Positions 42,942 through 52,845 of a stretch of 64,000 nucleotides of DNA are shown here, piece after piece. The first letter of the stretch is position 1, and each line of letters starts with the position of its first letter. Under the pieces are notes generated by a model that made no database searches, had not been told where the DNA came from, and worked only from the letters and a program-made list of their open reading frames with translations. Source of the DNA: G963677085 sp963677085 (lineage in GTDB: Bacteria; Planctomycetota; Planctomycetia; Pirellulales; Thermoguttaceae); NCBI GenBank assembly GCA_963677085.2, contig CAXXFH010000004.1:1426001-1490000 (forward strand), in the 5' to 3' direction. Position numbers and translations under genes: made by a program.

Positions 42942-44309
42942 CTATCCGTTTCCTCCCTGCAGTGGCACGCGGTAGCTCGACGCCCCACTTGCTCCACCAA
43001 GCGTCCACAGCCGTCCAACAAGAAACAGCAGGACACACCACGCGGCCAGTGGATAGAACCCCGCACAAAACATCGACATCATGCCTCCTCGCACGAAACG
43101 CCCACTCAATCCGAAAAGCAGCATACCGGTTGCCAACACAGGATAACTCGGAATAACAAAGGCAGTCAGCGCATACTTTGCAGCCTTCCCGCTGATAAAC
43201 CCGAAACCGAACGATAACAGTACTATTCCGAAGATACCGCCGTTGGCATACCCTTCCCCTGCCAGCCCAGCCGCCAGAGACACCACGCTGGTTCGACCTT
43301 CATACTTAATCTCCGCCAACCGGAGCCCAAATCCCACTGGTTTTTCGGGCCAGAGTTCTCGTGGAATCGGATTAACGAGTATTGAATACGGCGTGTAGAA
43401 CCACAGAAACGGCTCTTCTTTTCCAAAGGTTTTCAGGCAAAATCCAATGTCCTGCCAAACGACGTGATGAGCACCCGCAACGGCCCCCACCGCCTGCCCC
43501 CCAAGATTGGCCCTCGCCTTGACCTGTTCCCACAACTCCTGCGGATCTGCCACACGCACGCCGCGCACAGCCATCAGCACAAACACAAAAACAAGCACCG
43601 TGCCACCGATAGCATACGTGTCCATGCTCAACCGCAACTTTCGTCCGACACTGAGCCGCCCTAATAAGTCGCCGTAAAGCAATGGAAATACCACCGCGAC
43701 TAGTCCACCAGCACTGCCTTTGGGGAACGCCACAAACATGCACAGTCCGCAAGATACCCAAAGCGCAATGCGACCACTGCCGAATACCACATGATTGTAT
43801 CGCAACACTAACAAAGCCATTAACGCCCCGTAATAGCAATACTTGCTTGCTCGGAGTAGCCATGGGTTCACATAAACAACGTCGAAGTTGGAATAGAGCC
43901 GGACTAATGCCTTCATCAAGCTACCATGCTGCAGAGTAGCCACCCACAAATTCAACACGACATAAGCCACAACAACCAAAACGAGGACCACACGCCCCCA
44001 GTATGGGATAGGAGCTGGTCGTTGGCAGGTGCGTGACGGTGGCCATAACACTCCCAGAGTGCCACACGCAAAATCCGTACAACCACCGTTCGCCAGAAAA
44101 AAAGCTGCCGAAAAGCAGCCCAACGCAAGGAGAATACTAAAATCAATCGTCAAATCTTGCTCGGAATAGGAACTTCCCAAACCGAAGAAACGGAAATAAC
44201 TCAGGCAAATCATCGAATAGGGGTCAAGGGGAATTCCAAATATACCCTTTTTCCAAACCCGCACGCCAAGAGCCAGTAGGACGACAATTCCAGTTAGAGT
44301 TAACACCAA
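42942..44309 (-). CDS. wzy: O-antigen/oligosaccharide repeat-unit polymerase-like membrane protein
   Basis: This is a 455-residue, very hydrophobic protein with roughly ten to twelve membrane helices (for example TLTGIVVLLALGVRVW, VVLVLVVVAYVVLNLWVA, GTVLVFVFVLMAVRGVRV, GGIFGIVLLSFGFGFISG). The motif YSILVNPIPRELWPEKPVGF is typical of Wzy-type polymerases, which contain an IPR..WP..KP segment before a periplasmic loop. The start is TTG 44309, with GTG 44306 as alternative. By family it joins lipid-linked repeat units in the periplasm. Its neighbours are GT2 enzymes and a flippase. Sequence conservation in this family is low, so the name is by architecture and motif. Confidence 0.78.
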   Translation of the reverse strand: MVLTLTGIVVLLALGVRVWKKGIFGIPLDPYSMICLSYFRFFGLGSSYSEQDLTIDFSILLALGCFSAAFFLANGGCTDFACGTLGVLWPPSRTCQRPAPIPYWGRVVLVLVVVAYVVLNLWVATLQHGSLMKALVRLYSNFDVVYVNPWLLRASKYCYYGALMALLVLRYNHVVFGSGRIALWVSCGLCMFVAFPKGSAGGLVAVVFPLLYGDLLGRLSVGRKLRLSMDTYAIGGTVLVFVFVLMAVRGVRVADPQELWEQVKARANLGGQAVGAVAGAHHVVWQDIGFCLKTFGKEEPFLWFYTPYSILVNPIPRELWPEKPVGFGLRLAEIKYEGRTSVVSLAAGLAGEGYANGGIFGIVLLSFGFGFISGKAAKYALTAFVIPSYPVLATGMLLFGLSGRFVRGGMMSMFCAGFYPLAAWCVLLFLVGRLWTLGGASGASSYRVPLQGGNG

Positions 44310-44480
44310 GCTACCTTATAGTATTATGAGCTTGACAGGGTGGTATCACACGTGATTTTCGAAATCCATGTGCAAGTTCAGAAATTGCGATCCCCCGCCT
44401 CTGTAATCACCAATTGAACCTCTCGGCTAATCACGTTAAACAAACCGCCAAACACCAGGCTTTGCATTGCCATGACGTCA

Positions 44481-45434
44481 CTAAGCCTGCTTCGTTTGCG
44501 CCTTGTACTCGACCACTCGAACACCAACAAACGCGCCAACACGCCCCGCACACCATCCCAAATGCCGCGAAGCAAGAATTAACCCCACCCGAGGTCGCCT
44601 CCAATTGACAAGCAACTTCTGCGAGAACAACAAAAAATCGCGCCCAGCAAGCCACATGTGTTTGCACCACGCTGTTATACGCCCTAACTGAAAGATATCT
44701 TCGCGTGTTTCCCGAAAACTCCCACGATAGCTGCGGCGAAAATTCCATCGCACGGTAGATCGAACAACGGGCTGAAACTCCGTCACCACGGCATCCGAGG
44801 TTGCAAAGAAACGCCAGCCCTTGCCGCCCAACCAACCGAACAATTCTGTATCCGAACCGCCGGTAATTCCGTAAAACTCACTAAAGGGGCCTTCGCGTTC
44901 CAGAAGCACCACTTTCCGAACGAGTGCATTACCCGTAGCCAAGTTTCCTTTGTACAGACCATTCTCGTCTTTGCGCGCGGTGGGCATCAGGTCCGCATCA
45001 ACAAACCATTGCGGAAACTCCGCGGGAAACTTACGCGCGACTGGTCCCCAAACCCCGTCGGCATCCCATCGCTTGGCCGCCTCCATCAGATTTTCCAGCC
45101 AATTCGGCTCAGCCGTCTCATCATCGTCAATAAACGCGATCCAATCCCCCTTGGCTTCGGCAATGCCATGGTTTCGCGCTAGGGCAAGGTTCTGCCGCGG
45201 TTCGATAACGTAGCGCAATACAAGCCCTTTTTCCGATGCACGCCCGATGAACGGTTTGACTGCCTCATACGCTGACCCGCCCGCATCGTTATCGACCACG
45301 ATAATCTCAAAGGGATACTGTGTATTCTGCGTCACGAGACTTTCCAGACATTCGCCCAAGAGCTGCGGACGAAAATAGGTACACAACGCAACCGATATGA
45401 GCGGCCCTCTACTACCCTCGCTTCCGCTACCCAT
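44481..45434 (-). CDS. Glycosyltransferase family 2
   Basis: The start at ATG 45434 gives 317 residues; an upstream GTG at 45476 would run into the wecB remnant. The GT-A core is visible: PLISVALCTYFRPQLLGECL, FEIIVVDNDAGGSAYEAVKP, NLALARNHGIAEAKGDWIAF and IDDDETAEPNWLENLMEA (DDD metal site), and EFYGITGGSDTELFGWLGGK with the acceptor-side acidic motif. The C-terminal part contains RRSYRGSFRETREDIF. It probably adds a hexose to the repeat unit. A 170-base gap separates it from the Wzy gene downstream. Confidence 0.88.
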   Translation of the reverse strand: MGSGSEGSRGPLISVALCTYFRPQLLGECLESLVTQNTQYPFEIIVVDNDAGGSAYEAVKPFIGRASEKGLVLRYVIEPRQNLALARNHGIAEAKGDWIAFIDDDETAEPNWLENLMEAAKRWDADGVWGPVARKFPAEFPQWFVDADLMPTARKDENGLYKGNLATGNALVRKVVLLEREGPFSEFYGITGGSDTELFGWLGGKGWRFFATSDAVVTEFQPVVRSTVRWNFRRSYRGSFRETREDIFQLGRITAWCKHMWLAGRDFLLFSQKLLVNWRRPRVGLILASRHLGWCAGRVGAFVGVRVVEYKAQTKQA

Positions 45435-45463
45435 TCCGCCTTTGCCCTTCTGCTGAAAAGATG

Positions 45464-45616
45464 TCAACAATGCCACCGGTTTCTACCAAGGCCACATAGT
45501 TCATACCGAATCAAAACCACCGGCTCCAACTTGGGATCTTCCCGCATGGCCAACACCAACGGACAAAGCTTGATGGCCTCCGGACGGGTGCCGAAGATCA
45601 AGGTGATTTTCATCAT
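45464..45616 (-). pseudogene. N-terminal remnant of a WecB-type UDP-GlcNAc 2-epimerase
   Basis: From ATG 45616 the frame reads MMKITLIFGTRPEAIKLCPL and VLAMREDPKLEPVV, a perfect match in style to the first 35 or so residues of WecB (FGTRPEAIK is the substrate-binding start of the family). It then diverges into IRYELCGLGRNRWHC and a stop. A full epimerase would need about 330 more residues, which are absent. It is squeezed between the flippase and a GT2 gene. It most likely marks an earlier epimerase gene lost by deletion during recombination of the locus. Confidence 0.8.
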
Positions 45617-45621
45617 AGCTC

Positions 45622-47130
45622 TCATGAAGTACGCTTCAGACAACTTCGCCACTTGGCAGGAACACCGATGGTAATGATCCTTTGCAGCAATTGCCGTCCA
45701 CTCTGATTATGTAGCAGCAGGGTTACCACAACACACGCGGTCACCAAAGCGGCAATCGCCGTTTCAAGATAGATGTTCCGAATCCACTGGGCCTTATGCA
45801 AGCCGAGAAGTACCACAAGCAAACAGAGACTCCCCCCCACAGGCACGGCCATCTGACGGTAAAAGTCACGTGCTCTGATCGGCCCTGCGCGGCCAATCAC
45901 CCAAAATACCGAGGGAACAGAAAAACAAACGCAACCGATGGCATAACATGCGGCCACCCCTCTAATACCCCACTGCAACCCCACCACAAAACAGAAGACT
46001 AGAACACAAGAGTTGACCACACCCCAACGAAACATCTCAGCTGTCCGATTCTGGGAAACAAATAGCCAGCCGGAAGTGTTGTATATGGACTGAACTAAAC
46101 CGGCAATGGCAAGCCATAAAAACACGGTAGTTGCCTCAGTCCACTGAGGACCAAGCACGATCAATATCACGTTATCCGACAAAGCCACAAGCAGGGCCAC
46201 CAGCGGCATACTAATCGCACATATCAGATGGATTGCCGAAAAGTAATAGTGCCGATATCGGCTGGAATCGTCTTGCAGCCGACTGAGCGCCGGAATAGCG
46301 ACCGCCGAAATGGGAGCATTAACCTGTGATAGCGGCAACATCAGAAGACTGTATGCACGGGAATACAGTCCAAGCTCCACACCACCGCAGAACTTTCCGA
46401 TCAGAAGATTGTCGCCGTTTCGGGCAAAGTAATTTACGACATTAAACCCAGTCAGGTTCTTCCCGAAGGCCAACATGCCGCGCACACCCGAATTCCGATA
46501 CAACCAGCTAGGGCGCCACGGACAAGCCACAAAACAACCTACGATGCAACAGAGTCCCGAAACATATTGAGATCCGACCAACGCCCAATAACGAAAACCA
46601 AACCAAGCCATCGCAATGGCACTCAAGGCCGCCATCGCTTGGCCAACGACCCGAATAAGCACCAAACGTCCAAATTGCATGCGCCGTTGCAGCAGTGCCT
46701 GATGCTGGACAACAACGCCGGAAAGCACAAATGCACCGGCTAATACAATGGTTATTCCCAAAAGCTCCTGTCGGCCATAAAACCAAGTTACCAGAGGCGC
46801 CGAAGCTGCCACGACCATCATGCACACGAGACTCAAGGCAACGTTTGCCCAAAACAGGTTGCTGATTTGCTCATGCGTAATCTCCTTTCGCTGCACCGTA
46901 GCTAACGACAAGCCTGCATCTTTGAAGAGCACCACGAAACCCGTGACTACGGTAACCATACCCACCAGTCCGAAATCATCGGGGGTCAGCAGACGAGCAA
47001 GTATGGCAACTCGCCCGAGATTGAGGCAGAATATGATTCCCTGTGCAGTTGCCGTGAGAATACTGCCACGAATGGAGTTTATTCCCAACTCCACGGTATC
47101 GGTATGAAGGTAATCGTCCTTCGCTTTCAT
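45622..47130 (-). CDS. wzx: Wzx-type polysaccharide flippase / MOP superfamily transporter
   Basis: The ATG at 47130 gives 502 residues. The protein has the MOP fold with about 12-14 membrane helices, starting GSILTATAQGIIFCLNLGRV, AILARLLTPDDFGLVGMVTV and VTGFVVLFKDAGLSLATVQR, which match polysaccharide flippases of the Wzx/TuaB type. NVVNYFARNGDNLLIGKFCG and ELGLYSRAYSLLMLPLSQVN are also typical. It exports lipid-linked repeat units across the inner membrane. It is followed downstream by the WecB remnant and GT2 gene. A second MOP-type flippase starts at 63433, so the region encodes two export lines or two generations of locus. Confidence 0.88.
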   Translation of the reverse strand: MKAKDDYLHTDTVELGINSIRGSILTATAQGIIFCLNLGRVAILARLLTPDDFGLVGMVTVVTGFVVLFKDAGLSLATVQRKEITHEQISNLFWANVALSLVCMMVVAASAPLVTWFYGRQELLGITIVLAGAFVLSGVVVQHQALLQRRMQFGRLVLIRVVGQAMAALSAIAMAWFGFRYWALVGSQYVSGLCCIVGCFVACPWRPSWLYRNSGVRGMLAFGKNLTGFNVVNYFARNGDNLLIGKFCGGVELGLYSRAYSLLMLPLSQVNAPISAVAIPALSRLQDDSSRYRHYYFSAIHLICAISMPLVALLVALSDNVILIVLGPQWTEATTVFLWLAIAGLVQSIYNTSGWLFVSQNRTAEMFRWGVVNSCVLVFCFVVGLQWGIRGVAACYAIGCVCFSVPSVFWVIGRAGPIRARDFYRQMAVPVGGSLCLLVVLLGLHKAQWIRNIYLETAIAALVTACVVVTLLLHNQSGRQLLQRIITIGVPAKWRSCLKRTS

Positions 47131-47190
47131 TTCCCGACACCCAAATCCGTGCATAGCCCCCCGTATTCCACGAAGCCTTCTCGGCACAAA

Positions 47191-47844
47191 TCAGCCGTTT
47201 AACCGTATTCTTACTAGAAGCCATCGGTATCGTCGCCGTAACCGTGCGTACGTATTCCGGAGTAACCCCGCATCGCCGCCAATCAAATGGCCGAATGTCA
47301 CGCTGTAACTAGAACGCAAAAACGCAAATGTCTCTTCGGAAAAACTGTGCAAATGCCCATCGGGTGGCGTTAGCTTATTGCAGTGGATACACAGAACTTG
47401 TCGCAAAGTCTCTCGGTAGGGTATCGTCAATAACACTTCCTTCCGAGCAACACGAAGCAATTCACTCACACCTGCTCTCCAATCAGGAAGATGCTCCAGG
47501 ACTTCCAAACATGTTACGACATCAAACGCATTATCATCTTCCGGTATATCGAATACACTCCCAACTCGAACATCAAGATGTGGAAAACGTTGCCTTGTCG
47601 CCTCCGCACGGTTGTCGGCATACTCATACCCTCGCAAATCGACACGAGTCCCAAACTTACGAGCAAGAAACCCTAGCCAATACCCTTCCCCACACCCCAC
47701 ATCAAGAAGACTATCGAACGTTGCTGGAAGGTACGCGGCCGTGCGACGAAATCGGGAGGAATTGTTCGTCGTACATTCCGACCGCAATCTCAATGCCTCC
47801 TCGGCAACATAGAAACGTTTGAAATCCAATTCTGTTTGGCCCAT
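47191..47844 (-). CDS. Class I SAM-dependent methyltransferase
   Basis: The 217-residue protein has ATG 47844 with AGAGGA upstream. The SAM-binding motif I is SLLDVGCGEGYWLGFLARKF, then LRGYEYADNRAEATRQRFPH (motif II) and FDVVTCLEVLEHLPDWRAGV (post-motif IV), as in Methyltransf_11/23 enzymes. The segment LLTIPYRETLRQVLCIHCNK and HLHSFSEETFAFLRSSYSVT suggests sugar or small-molecule methylation. As the first gene of the minus-strand locus, upstream of the flippase, it may O-methylate a sugar of the repeat unit. Substrate unknown. Confidence 0.87.
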   Translation of the reverse strand: MGQTELDFKRFYVAEEALRLRSECTTNNSSRFRRTAAYLPATFDSLLDVGCGEGYWLGFLARKFGTRVDLRGYEYADNRAEATRQRFPHLDVRVGSVFDIPEDDNAFDVVTCLEVLEHLPDWRAGVSELLRVARKEVLLTIPYRETLRQVLCIHCNKLTPPDGHLHSFSEETFAFLRSSYSVTFGHLIGGDAGLLRNTYARLRRRYRWLLVRIRLNG

Positions 47845-47989
47845 AAATTTCCTCTAAATTGTCGGGTGACATACCGCTCTCACCGATCTGCACACAACTA
47901 CCTTAACCGACGTGAAACGATAGCACACACGTGTGTTCCGGCAGTCGTTCGCGGCAGTTTCAAGCTCATCAAATCAGCACGGTCGGGCA

Positions 47990-50197
47990 TCATGGATCAG
48001 GTGAAATACAATAAGCTTGCAGTTCCACAACGGTAAAACGATCGATTACCGTAGGTGAACCTGGTACTCGTTTTTCAATTGGAAAGATACGTATGTAGCG
48101 AACTGAACGCGGCGGAAACTCAAATCTCTGCCAACCTCCGCCCCATTCTCCGACACTCCGATCAACTAATGGTTCAAACTGCTTTCCATCAACTGACGTA
48201 TCGATCCGATAGTTGTAAAGGCGCGGAGTCAAATTCCAGAGCAACAGCCTTAGCTCCAGGATCCTGTAGGTTTTTGCGAATACAATCATCCAAGGTGACT
48301 TCATCGGTCCAACGGCAAAACCCTGCTTCGTATCATGATCCAATTTACCGTCAATAAGCTCAATTGCATTTTCAACTGTTCCCAAAACCTTCGTCCCATT
48401 ACTCGCCAACGCCACATTACCCTTCTGCACCACCCCGCGAACTGAACTGCCGGTGGCGACCGGTTCGGCCTCCGCGACGGCCAGCTCCTCCAGTCGCTTC
48501 TCCACCCGAACCTTCTCCAAGCTAGCCAGCTTTGGCAGTGCTTCGCGGTACCATTTTTCTGCCCGAGATTGAAGTTGGCTCTTAGCGTCTTCGCCCTGCT
48601 TCTCAGCCAGATCCCACCAGTCGTCGGCCAACGCAACTTGGGCCTTAGCCGTTTTCGGGACAGCCAGGTCCTGCTTGGCCAGTACGGCCAGCGGTGCGTC
48701 TGACGAGCGGGCAAGGTACGGCAGGCCCTTCTTCCAGTTGTCCTTCACGAAGCAGTACCAGCGGCCAGCCGTGAGGTTGGCTTCGGCGTTGTTCGGGTCG
48801 GTGGCCAATACGTCAAGCGCCTCCTTCGTGGCGGCGTACTTCGTTTCCATTGTCTCGAAGTCGCGACGACGCAGATTGATTTGGCGGATCGTTGCCAAGT
48901 CGCGGGTTTTTCGAGCGGCCGCGGTGGCGATCTTCACGAAACGTCCGGCCGTTGCGTAGTCGTCGGCTGCGGCCGACTCTTCCGCCAAAGCCATCGCGGT
49001 TTGGGTAACCGCTTTGCTCGTATCCTCCGACGCGCGGCCCGCGGCCTTCAACCATCCATCCAAGTAATAGGCCTTGATGCCCAAGGGCCGGATGTCGAAC
49101 GTGCGGGCCATCTCGTCGACGGCGGCCAACGCCTCGGCCACCGCATCGGCCTTGATCAACTCTTGGGTGGCCAACTGCATGAGCGTGAATCGGGCTGTCG
49201 GGTCGTTGGGGGTCTGGCTGGCCTGATTCAGCAGCAACTCGGCCAACGCCTGAAGTTGCTCGGCCGACTTGGCTTCGGCGAACTCGTTTTGAAAGATCTC
49301 ACGAATCTTCGCTTCGGCCACTCTTCGCTCTTCCGCCCCAGGCACCGGCAACCGCTTGGGTCCGGCCGGGGCTGGCTCCTCGGACGGGCCAACACCGTCG
49401 CCCGGCTCCTCGGCGTCGGAATCACCCGGATCGACCATGTCGGCCAAAGTGCGGCCCGGGTCGGGCTGCTCGGTCGGCTGTTCCTCGCCCGTCGCACTGT
49501 CACCACTTGGCTTTTGTGAAGTGTCTTCTGGCTTCGGCGTATCATTCGGCTCAACCGGCTTCATCGCCGGCGATTCGGGCGAGGGGTCCGCCGCGGGCGG
49601 TTCCTCGGGCACGCCTCCCACGGGCGGTTTGCGTGACGAGGGCATGCCATCCAGAGGCCGATCCGACGAGTGCCCAGCCGTCGACGACGAATGAACCGCC
49701 ACCGGGGCCGTATCGGAATTCGCAATCTGGTATATCAAGAACGCGATGATCACCAACCCCACGCCAATCAGGGCTGCTGGAAGCTGCCATTTTGGACGTG
49801 GTTTACCACGCCGAGAGACATAGGTAGCCACTGCGGCAGCCGGATCCTCGAACTGCGGCACACCCGCACCAATCACCCCCCCATTTCGGGAGGATCCGAT
49901 GCCGGCATCCCCGCCTTCGAGACGCTGCCGCAGGGCCTCGTCATACGCTGTCTTCTTTTGAGGGTTTAGCAGGCAAACCCGCGCTGCGGCGATCTCGTTG
50001 AGGATCTTCTGCGACAAGGCAGAGAACTTACCTGTTTGGTAGTTCTTAACTTGCGACATCCGGCCATCGACAGCGTTGGCGATCACGTCGGCGTCGGTCT
50101 CGAAAGTTTCGATCCCGAGCAGGCGATAGTGATGCGGCGGCTGATCCTCGGGTGGAATGCCCAACCATTTACGATACGGATCGAAGGCTTCAGCCAT
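47990..50197 (-). CDS. Planctomycete scaffold-type protein with conserved N-terminal domain and discoidin-like C-terminus
   Basis: The 735-residue protein begins MAEAFDPYRKWLGIPPEDQP and PHHYRLLGIETFETDADVIA, an N-terminal J-domain-like module (NEIAAARVCLLNPQKKTAYD) frequent in planctomycete proteins. A single membrane helix follows (LPAALIGVGLVIIAFLIYQI), then a Pro/Ser/Glu/Asp-rich linker. Next is a long helical part of TPR character (AEAKIREIFQNEFAEAKSAE; AVTQTAMALAEESAAADDYA), and finally a beta-sandwich of F5/8 type C (discoidin) kind: KQGFAVGPMKSPWMIVFAKT, YNYRIDTSVDGKQFEPLVDR, WQRFEFPPRSVRYIRIFPIE. The discoidin fold suggests carbohydrate binding outside the cell. It is not an obvious part of the polysaccharide operon. 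Confidence 0.78.
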   Translation of the reverse strand: MAEAFDPYRKWLGIPPEDQPPHHYRLLGIETFETDADVIANAVDGRMSQVKNYQTGKFSALSQKILNEIAAARVCLLNPQKKTAYDEALRQRLEGGDAGIGSSRNGGVIGAGVPQFEDPAAAVATYVSRRGKPRPKWQLPAALIGVGLVIIAFLIYQIANSDTAPVAVHSSSTAGHSSDRPLDGMPSSRKPPVGGVPEEPPAADPSPESPAMKPVEPNDTPKPEDTSQKPSGDSATGEEQPTEQPDPGRTLADMVDPGDSDAEEPGDGVGPSEEPAPAGPKRLPVPGAEERRVAEAKIREIFQNEFAEAKSAEQLQALAELLLNQASQTPNDPTARFTLMQLATQELIKADAVAEALAAVDEMARTFDIRPLGIKAYYLDGWLKAAGRASEDTSKAVTQTAMALAEESAAADDYATAGRFVKIATAAARKTRDLATIRQINLRRRDFETMETKYAATKEALDVLATDPNNAEANLTAGRWYCFVKDNWKKGLPYLARSSDAPLAVLAKQDLAVPKTAKAQVALADDWWDLAEKQGEDAKSQLQSRAEKWYREALPKLASLEKVRVEKRLEELAVAEAEPVATGSSVRGVVQKGNVALASNGTKVLGTVENAIELIDGKLDHDTKQGFAVGPMKSPWMIVFAKTYRILELRLLLWNLTPRLYNYRIDTSVDGKQFEPLVDRSVGEWGGGWQRFEFPPRSVRYIRIFPIEKRVPGSPTVIDRFTVVELQAYCISPDP

Positions 50198-51038
50198 AAC
50201 TAATTCCAGAGAAGTGTCGAGCCGTTGCCCATGACGGCTCAGAAACCTCTACTACTTGGCCAATGTGCATTATTGCGCAGCCCGTGAAACCTCGCAAGGG
50301 ACTGACGAACTCTCCTCGGCCCACGAGCGCGTTGACATCGCCAGGCCGGACTGGCCAGCGTCTGGGAACGGCCCACATTCACCGACCACTTCACTGCTTT
50401 CACTGCTACGCATCGGCTTGCGATGCCACAAGGAATATGCCAGACAAGGTTTAAACGTTGGGTCAGTGGACCGCAACGTTTCGGCACAGATGAGACCGCC
50501 ACTCCCAGGATAGCAACGGCCAGCAATGCTGACGAGATCAGCGCACACTCCGTTCTCGTGGGTGACACCCGTCGCGGGAACACCCTTGCTTGCCATCCAA
50601 AACCGGATTCTGGCTACAACCACGAGCCAATCCAGGCTCACGGCAAACCGCTCGATCGAGAAACGGCACGTTTTGTCCGGTGCCCAAATATCTACTATAC
50701 ATGTTAGGTCGCTTCCGTGTGGGCTACAACTGCCCACATCAGGCGAATAAGCCGAGTTTGGCTCCGCGTATCACCGAACTGCCGCTTATCCCAACCAGAT
50801 GGGTTGTCGGGGTCCTCCCAATTATGCCCCCCAAGAAAACCGACTATCTCACAGCCACCTTGTAAGCTCAATAGCGAGGAAAGAAGCCTCCGGGCGTCAA
50901 GAACCGGCTTGAAGCACGTTCCGCGCCCTCCAAAGGCCAGAAATAGCCAAGAATCCGGCTTCGCCGCGCAACAAACTACGCCCTCCTTTCGAGTGATTCT
51001 CTGTCGTGCTGCACAACAGACCGCAACACTTACTCTCC
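50198..51038. other. Intergenic region before the IS cluster
   Basis: About 840 bases separate the scaffold-type gene and the left inverted repeat of the IS630-like element. No gene could be supported. A minus-strand frame ending in 50704 (GGHNWEDPDNPSGWDKRQFG and onward) has coding-like character over about 60 residues but runs antisense through the transposase and shows no recognisable family. It could be a degraded gene remnant. Confidence 0.4.
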
Positions 51039-51114
51039 AGTGTGGTGCGTCAGAATTGAATGAACTTATGTGTGGTGACTTGCGTAGTGTCCTCTGGACA
51101 CGGAGGATATGTCC

Positions 51115-52137
51115 ATGCGAGTCGCGAAGACGGTAACCTTGACGGCTAAGGAACGAACGACGTTGTTGAAATGGTCGCGCGGGCGAAGCACGCCGGCACG
51201 GCTCGTACAGCGAGCCCGCATCGTTTTGGCGGCGGCGGACGGGAAGCGAAACGACGAAATCGCCGCCGATCTTGGATGTGCCCGGCGCACGGTCGGCATG
51301 TGGCGAAACCGATTCGTCGACAAGCGGTTGGAAGGCATCGAAAAGGATGCGCCGCGTGGAGGACGCAAGCCAACCCGTCGTGTTGCCGTGGCCGCCGAAA
51401 TCATCCGCAGGACGACCCAGGAAAAGCCGGCCAACGCCACCCATTGGTCTACACGGTCCTTGGCGAAGGCGATGAACATCAGCGATTCGATGGTCCGGCG
51501 AGTGTGGCGCGACAGCGGGTTGAAGCCGCACTTGATCAAGACGTTCAAAGTCTCGAACGATCCGCGATTCGTCGAAAAACTGTTGGACGTGGTGGGGCTG
51601 TATCTGAATCCGCCAGAACACGCTTTGGTGCTTTCCTGTGACGAAAAGATTCAAATCCAAGCCCTCGATCGCACGCAGAAGAGCTTGCCGATGTATCCGG
51701 GCCGCTTGGGCACCATGCCCCACGACTACAAACGAAACGGAACGACGACGTTGTTTGCGGCCATCGAAGTGGCGGAAGGCAAAGTCATCGCCGAGTGCAT
51801 GCCGCAGCATCGCCACCAGGAATGGTTGAAGTTCTTGAAGAAAATCGACCGGGAAACGCCTGCGGATTTGGATTTGCATTTGATCGTGGACAACTACGCG
51901 ACCCACAAGCATCCGAAGGTGCAACGCTGGCTGAAGCGGCATCAGCGCTTTGGCATGCACTTCACGCCAACGAGCAGTTCGTGGCTGAACCTGATCGAGC
52001 GCTGGTTCCGCGACATCACGGATCGTGGTATCCGTCGCGACGCATTCAAGAGCGTCGCTCAACTGGAACAGGCGATTTGCGAGTACGTCGCACATCACAA
52101 CGCCAATCCTCAAGGTTTCGTTTGGACAGCCAAGGCC
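51115..52137 (+). pseudogene. IS630-family transposase, 5' part (interrupted)
   Basis: GGAGG at 51102-51106 favours the ATG at 51115. Two helix-turn-helix segments (LVQRARIVLAAADGKRNDEI with AADLGCARRTVGMWRNRF; STRSLAKAMNISDSMVRRVW) are followed by the catalytic DDE core: LVLSCDEKIQIQALDRTQ, LHLIVDNYATHKHP and SSSWLNLIERWFRD. The family ends with a segment like FVWTAKA...ILEKV; here the frame passes into the IS256-like element after FVWTAKA and ends as a foreign tail, GPCKLSSVNWQWPSS. The 3' end lies at about 55783-55851. The transposase is therefore broken. Confidence 0.85.
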
Positions 52138-52281
52138 GGGCCGTGTAAACTTTCATCTGTAAATTGGCAGTGGCCATCAAGCCTATCGTGGCAACCTGGT
52201 TCCGGGAAGCCGGCTTGAAAAAGTGTGGGCCAATGTTGATCTTCTTTTCGTACGACTTCACTCATGCGAAAGGAGATCCCC

Positions 52282-52565
52282 ATGGCCCACGACGATCATT
52301 CTACCTGTTTCGAGGAATTGCTCCAACTGCTCAGCGAGCACGGGTTCGACGGAATGGCCGAAGCGATCGAGATCCTGATGAACGAGGCGATGAAGCTCCA
52401 GCGTGCCGACGCCTTGGGGGCGATGCCCTACCAGCGCAGCGAGTCGCGGCGGGGCTATGCCAACGGCTTCAAGCCCAAGACGGTCAACAGTCGCCTCGGC
52501 CGGCTGAATCTGAAGGTGCCCCAGACGCGGGACGTCGAGTTCTACCCCTCCGCGCTCCCGGAACG
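52282..52565 (+). pseudogene. IS256-family (mutator-type) transposase, N-terminal fragment
   Basis: ATG 52282 has AAAGGAG upstream. The fragment reads FEELLQLLSEHGFDGMAEAI, EILMNEAMKLQRADALGAMP, YQRSESRRGYANGFKPKTVN and LKVPQTRDVEFYPSAL, the N-terminal part of an IS256-type transposase. The family continues with ...RSERALKLAVAEMYVQGVST, which here is found only after 54707. Between the two lies a foreign 2.1 kb element. The frame runs from the junction into a short foreign tail and stops at 52662. Confidence 0.85.
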
Positions 52566-52845
52566 CAGCGATTTTCAGGGGCATGTTGATTTGCCCATCT
52601 CTTGGGTGGCTGCCCGTTTTGTCGGTTCCTCTCGCCACACCACCTCTCTTTGTGTCTATTGAAATATGGCGTTGTTGAAACGCCGGTTCCACTATTTCGT
52701 GTTGAAATACGGCACATGTGCGGTCGTGCTCAGGAGAATGATTGCCATATTTAATTAGACTTTCCTGGCCATTTCTGCTATCCTCGCTCCTGAGGGCTCG
52801 CGACGTTGCGACCCCGGTCCCGCTGCGATTAGGGAGGAAGCAGTC

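Noticed and set aside
50704..52113. Minus-strand frame of 469 codons through the IS630 transposase
   Set aside because: It is antisense to a transposase with clear DDE motifs. Only its last 60 codons, outside the element, have any coding look, and no family was recognised.
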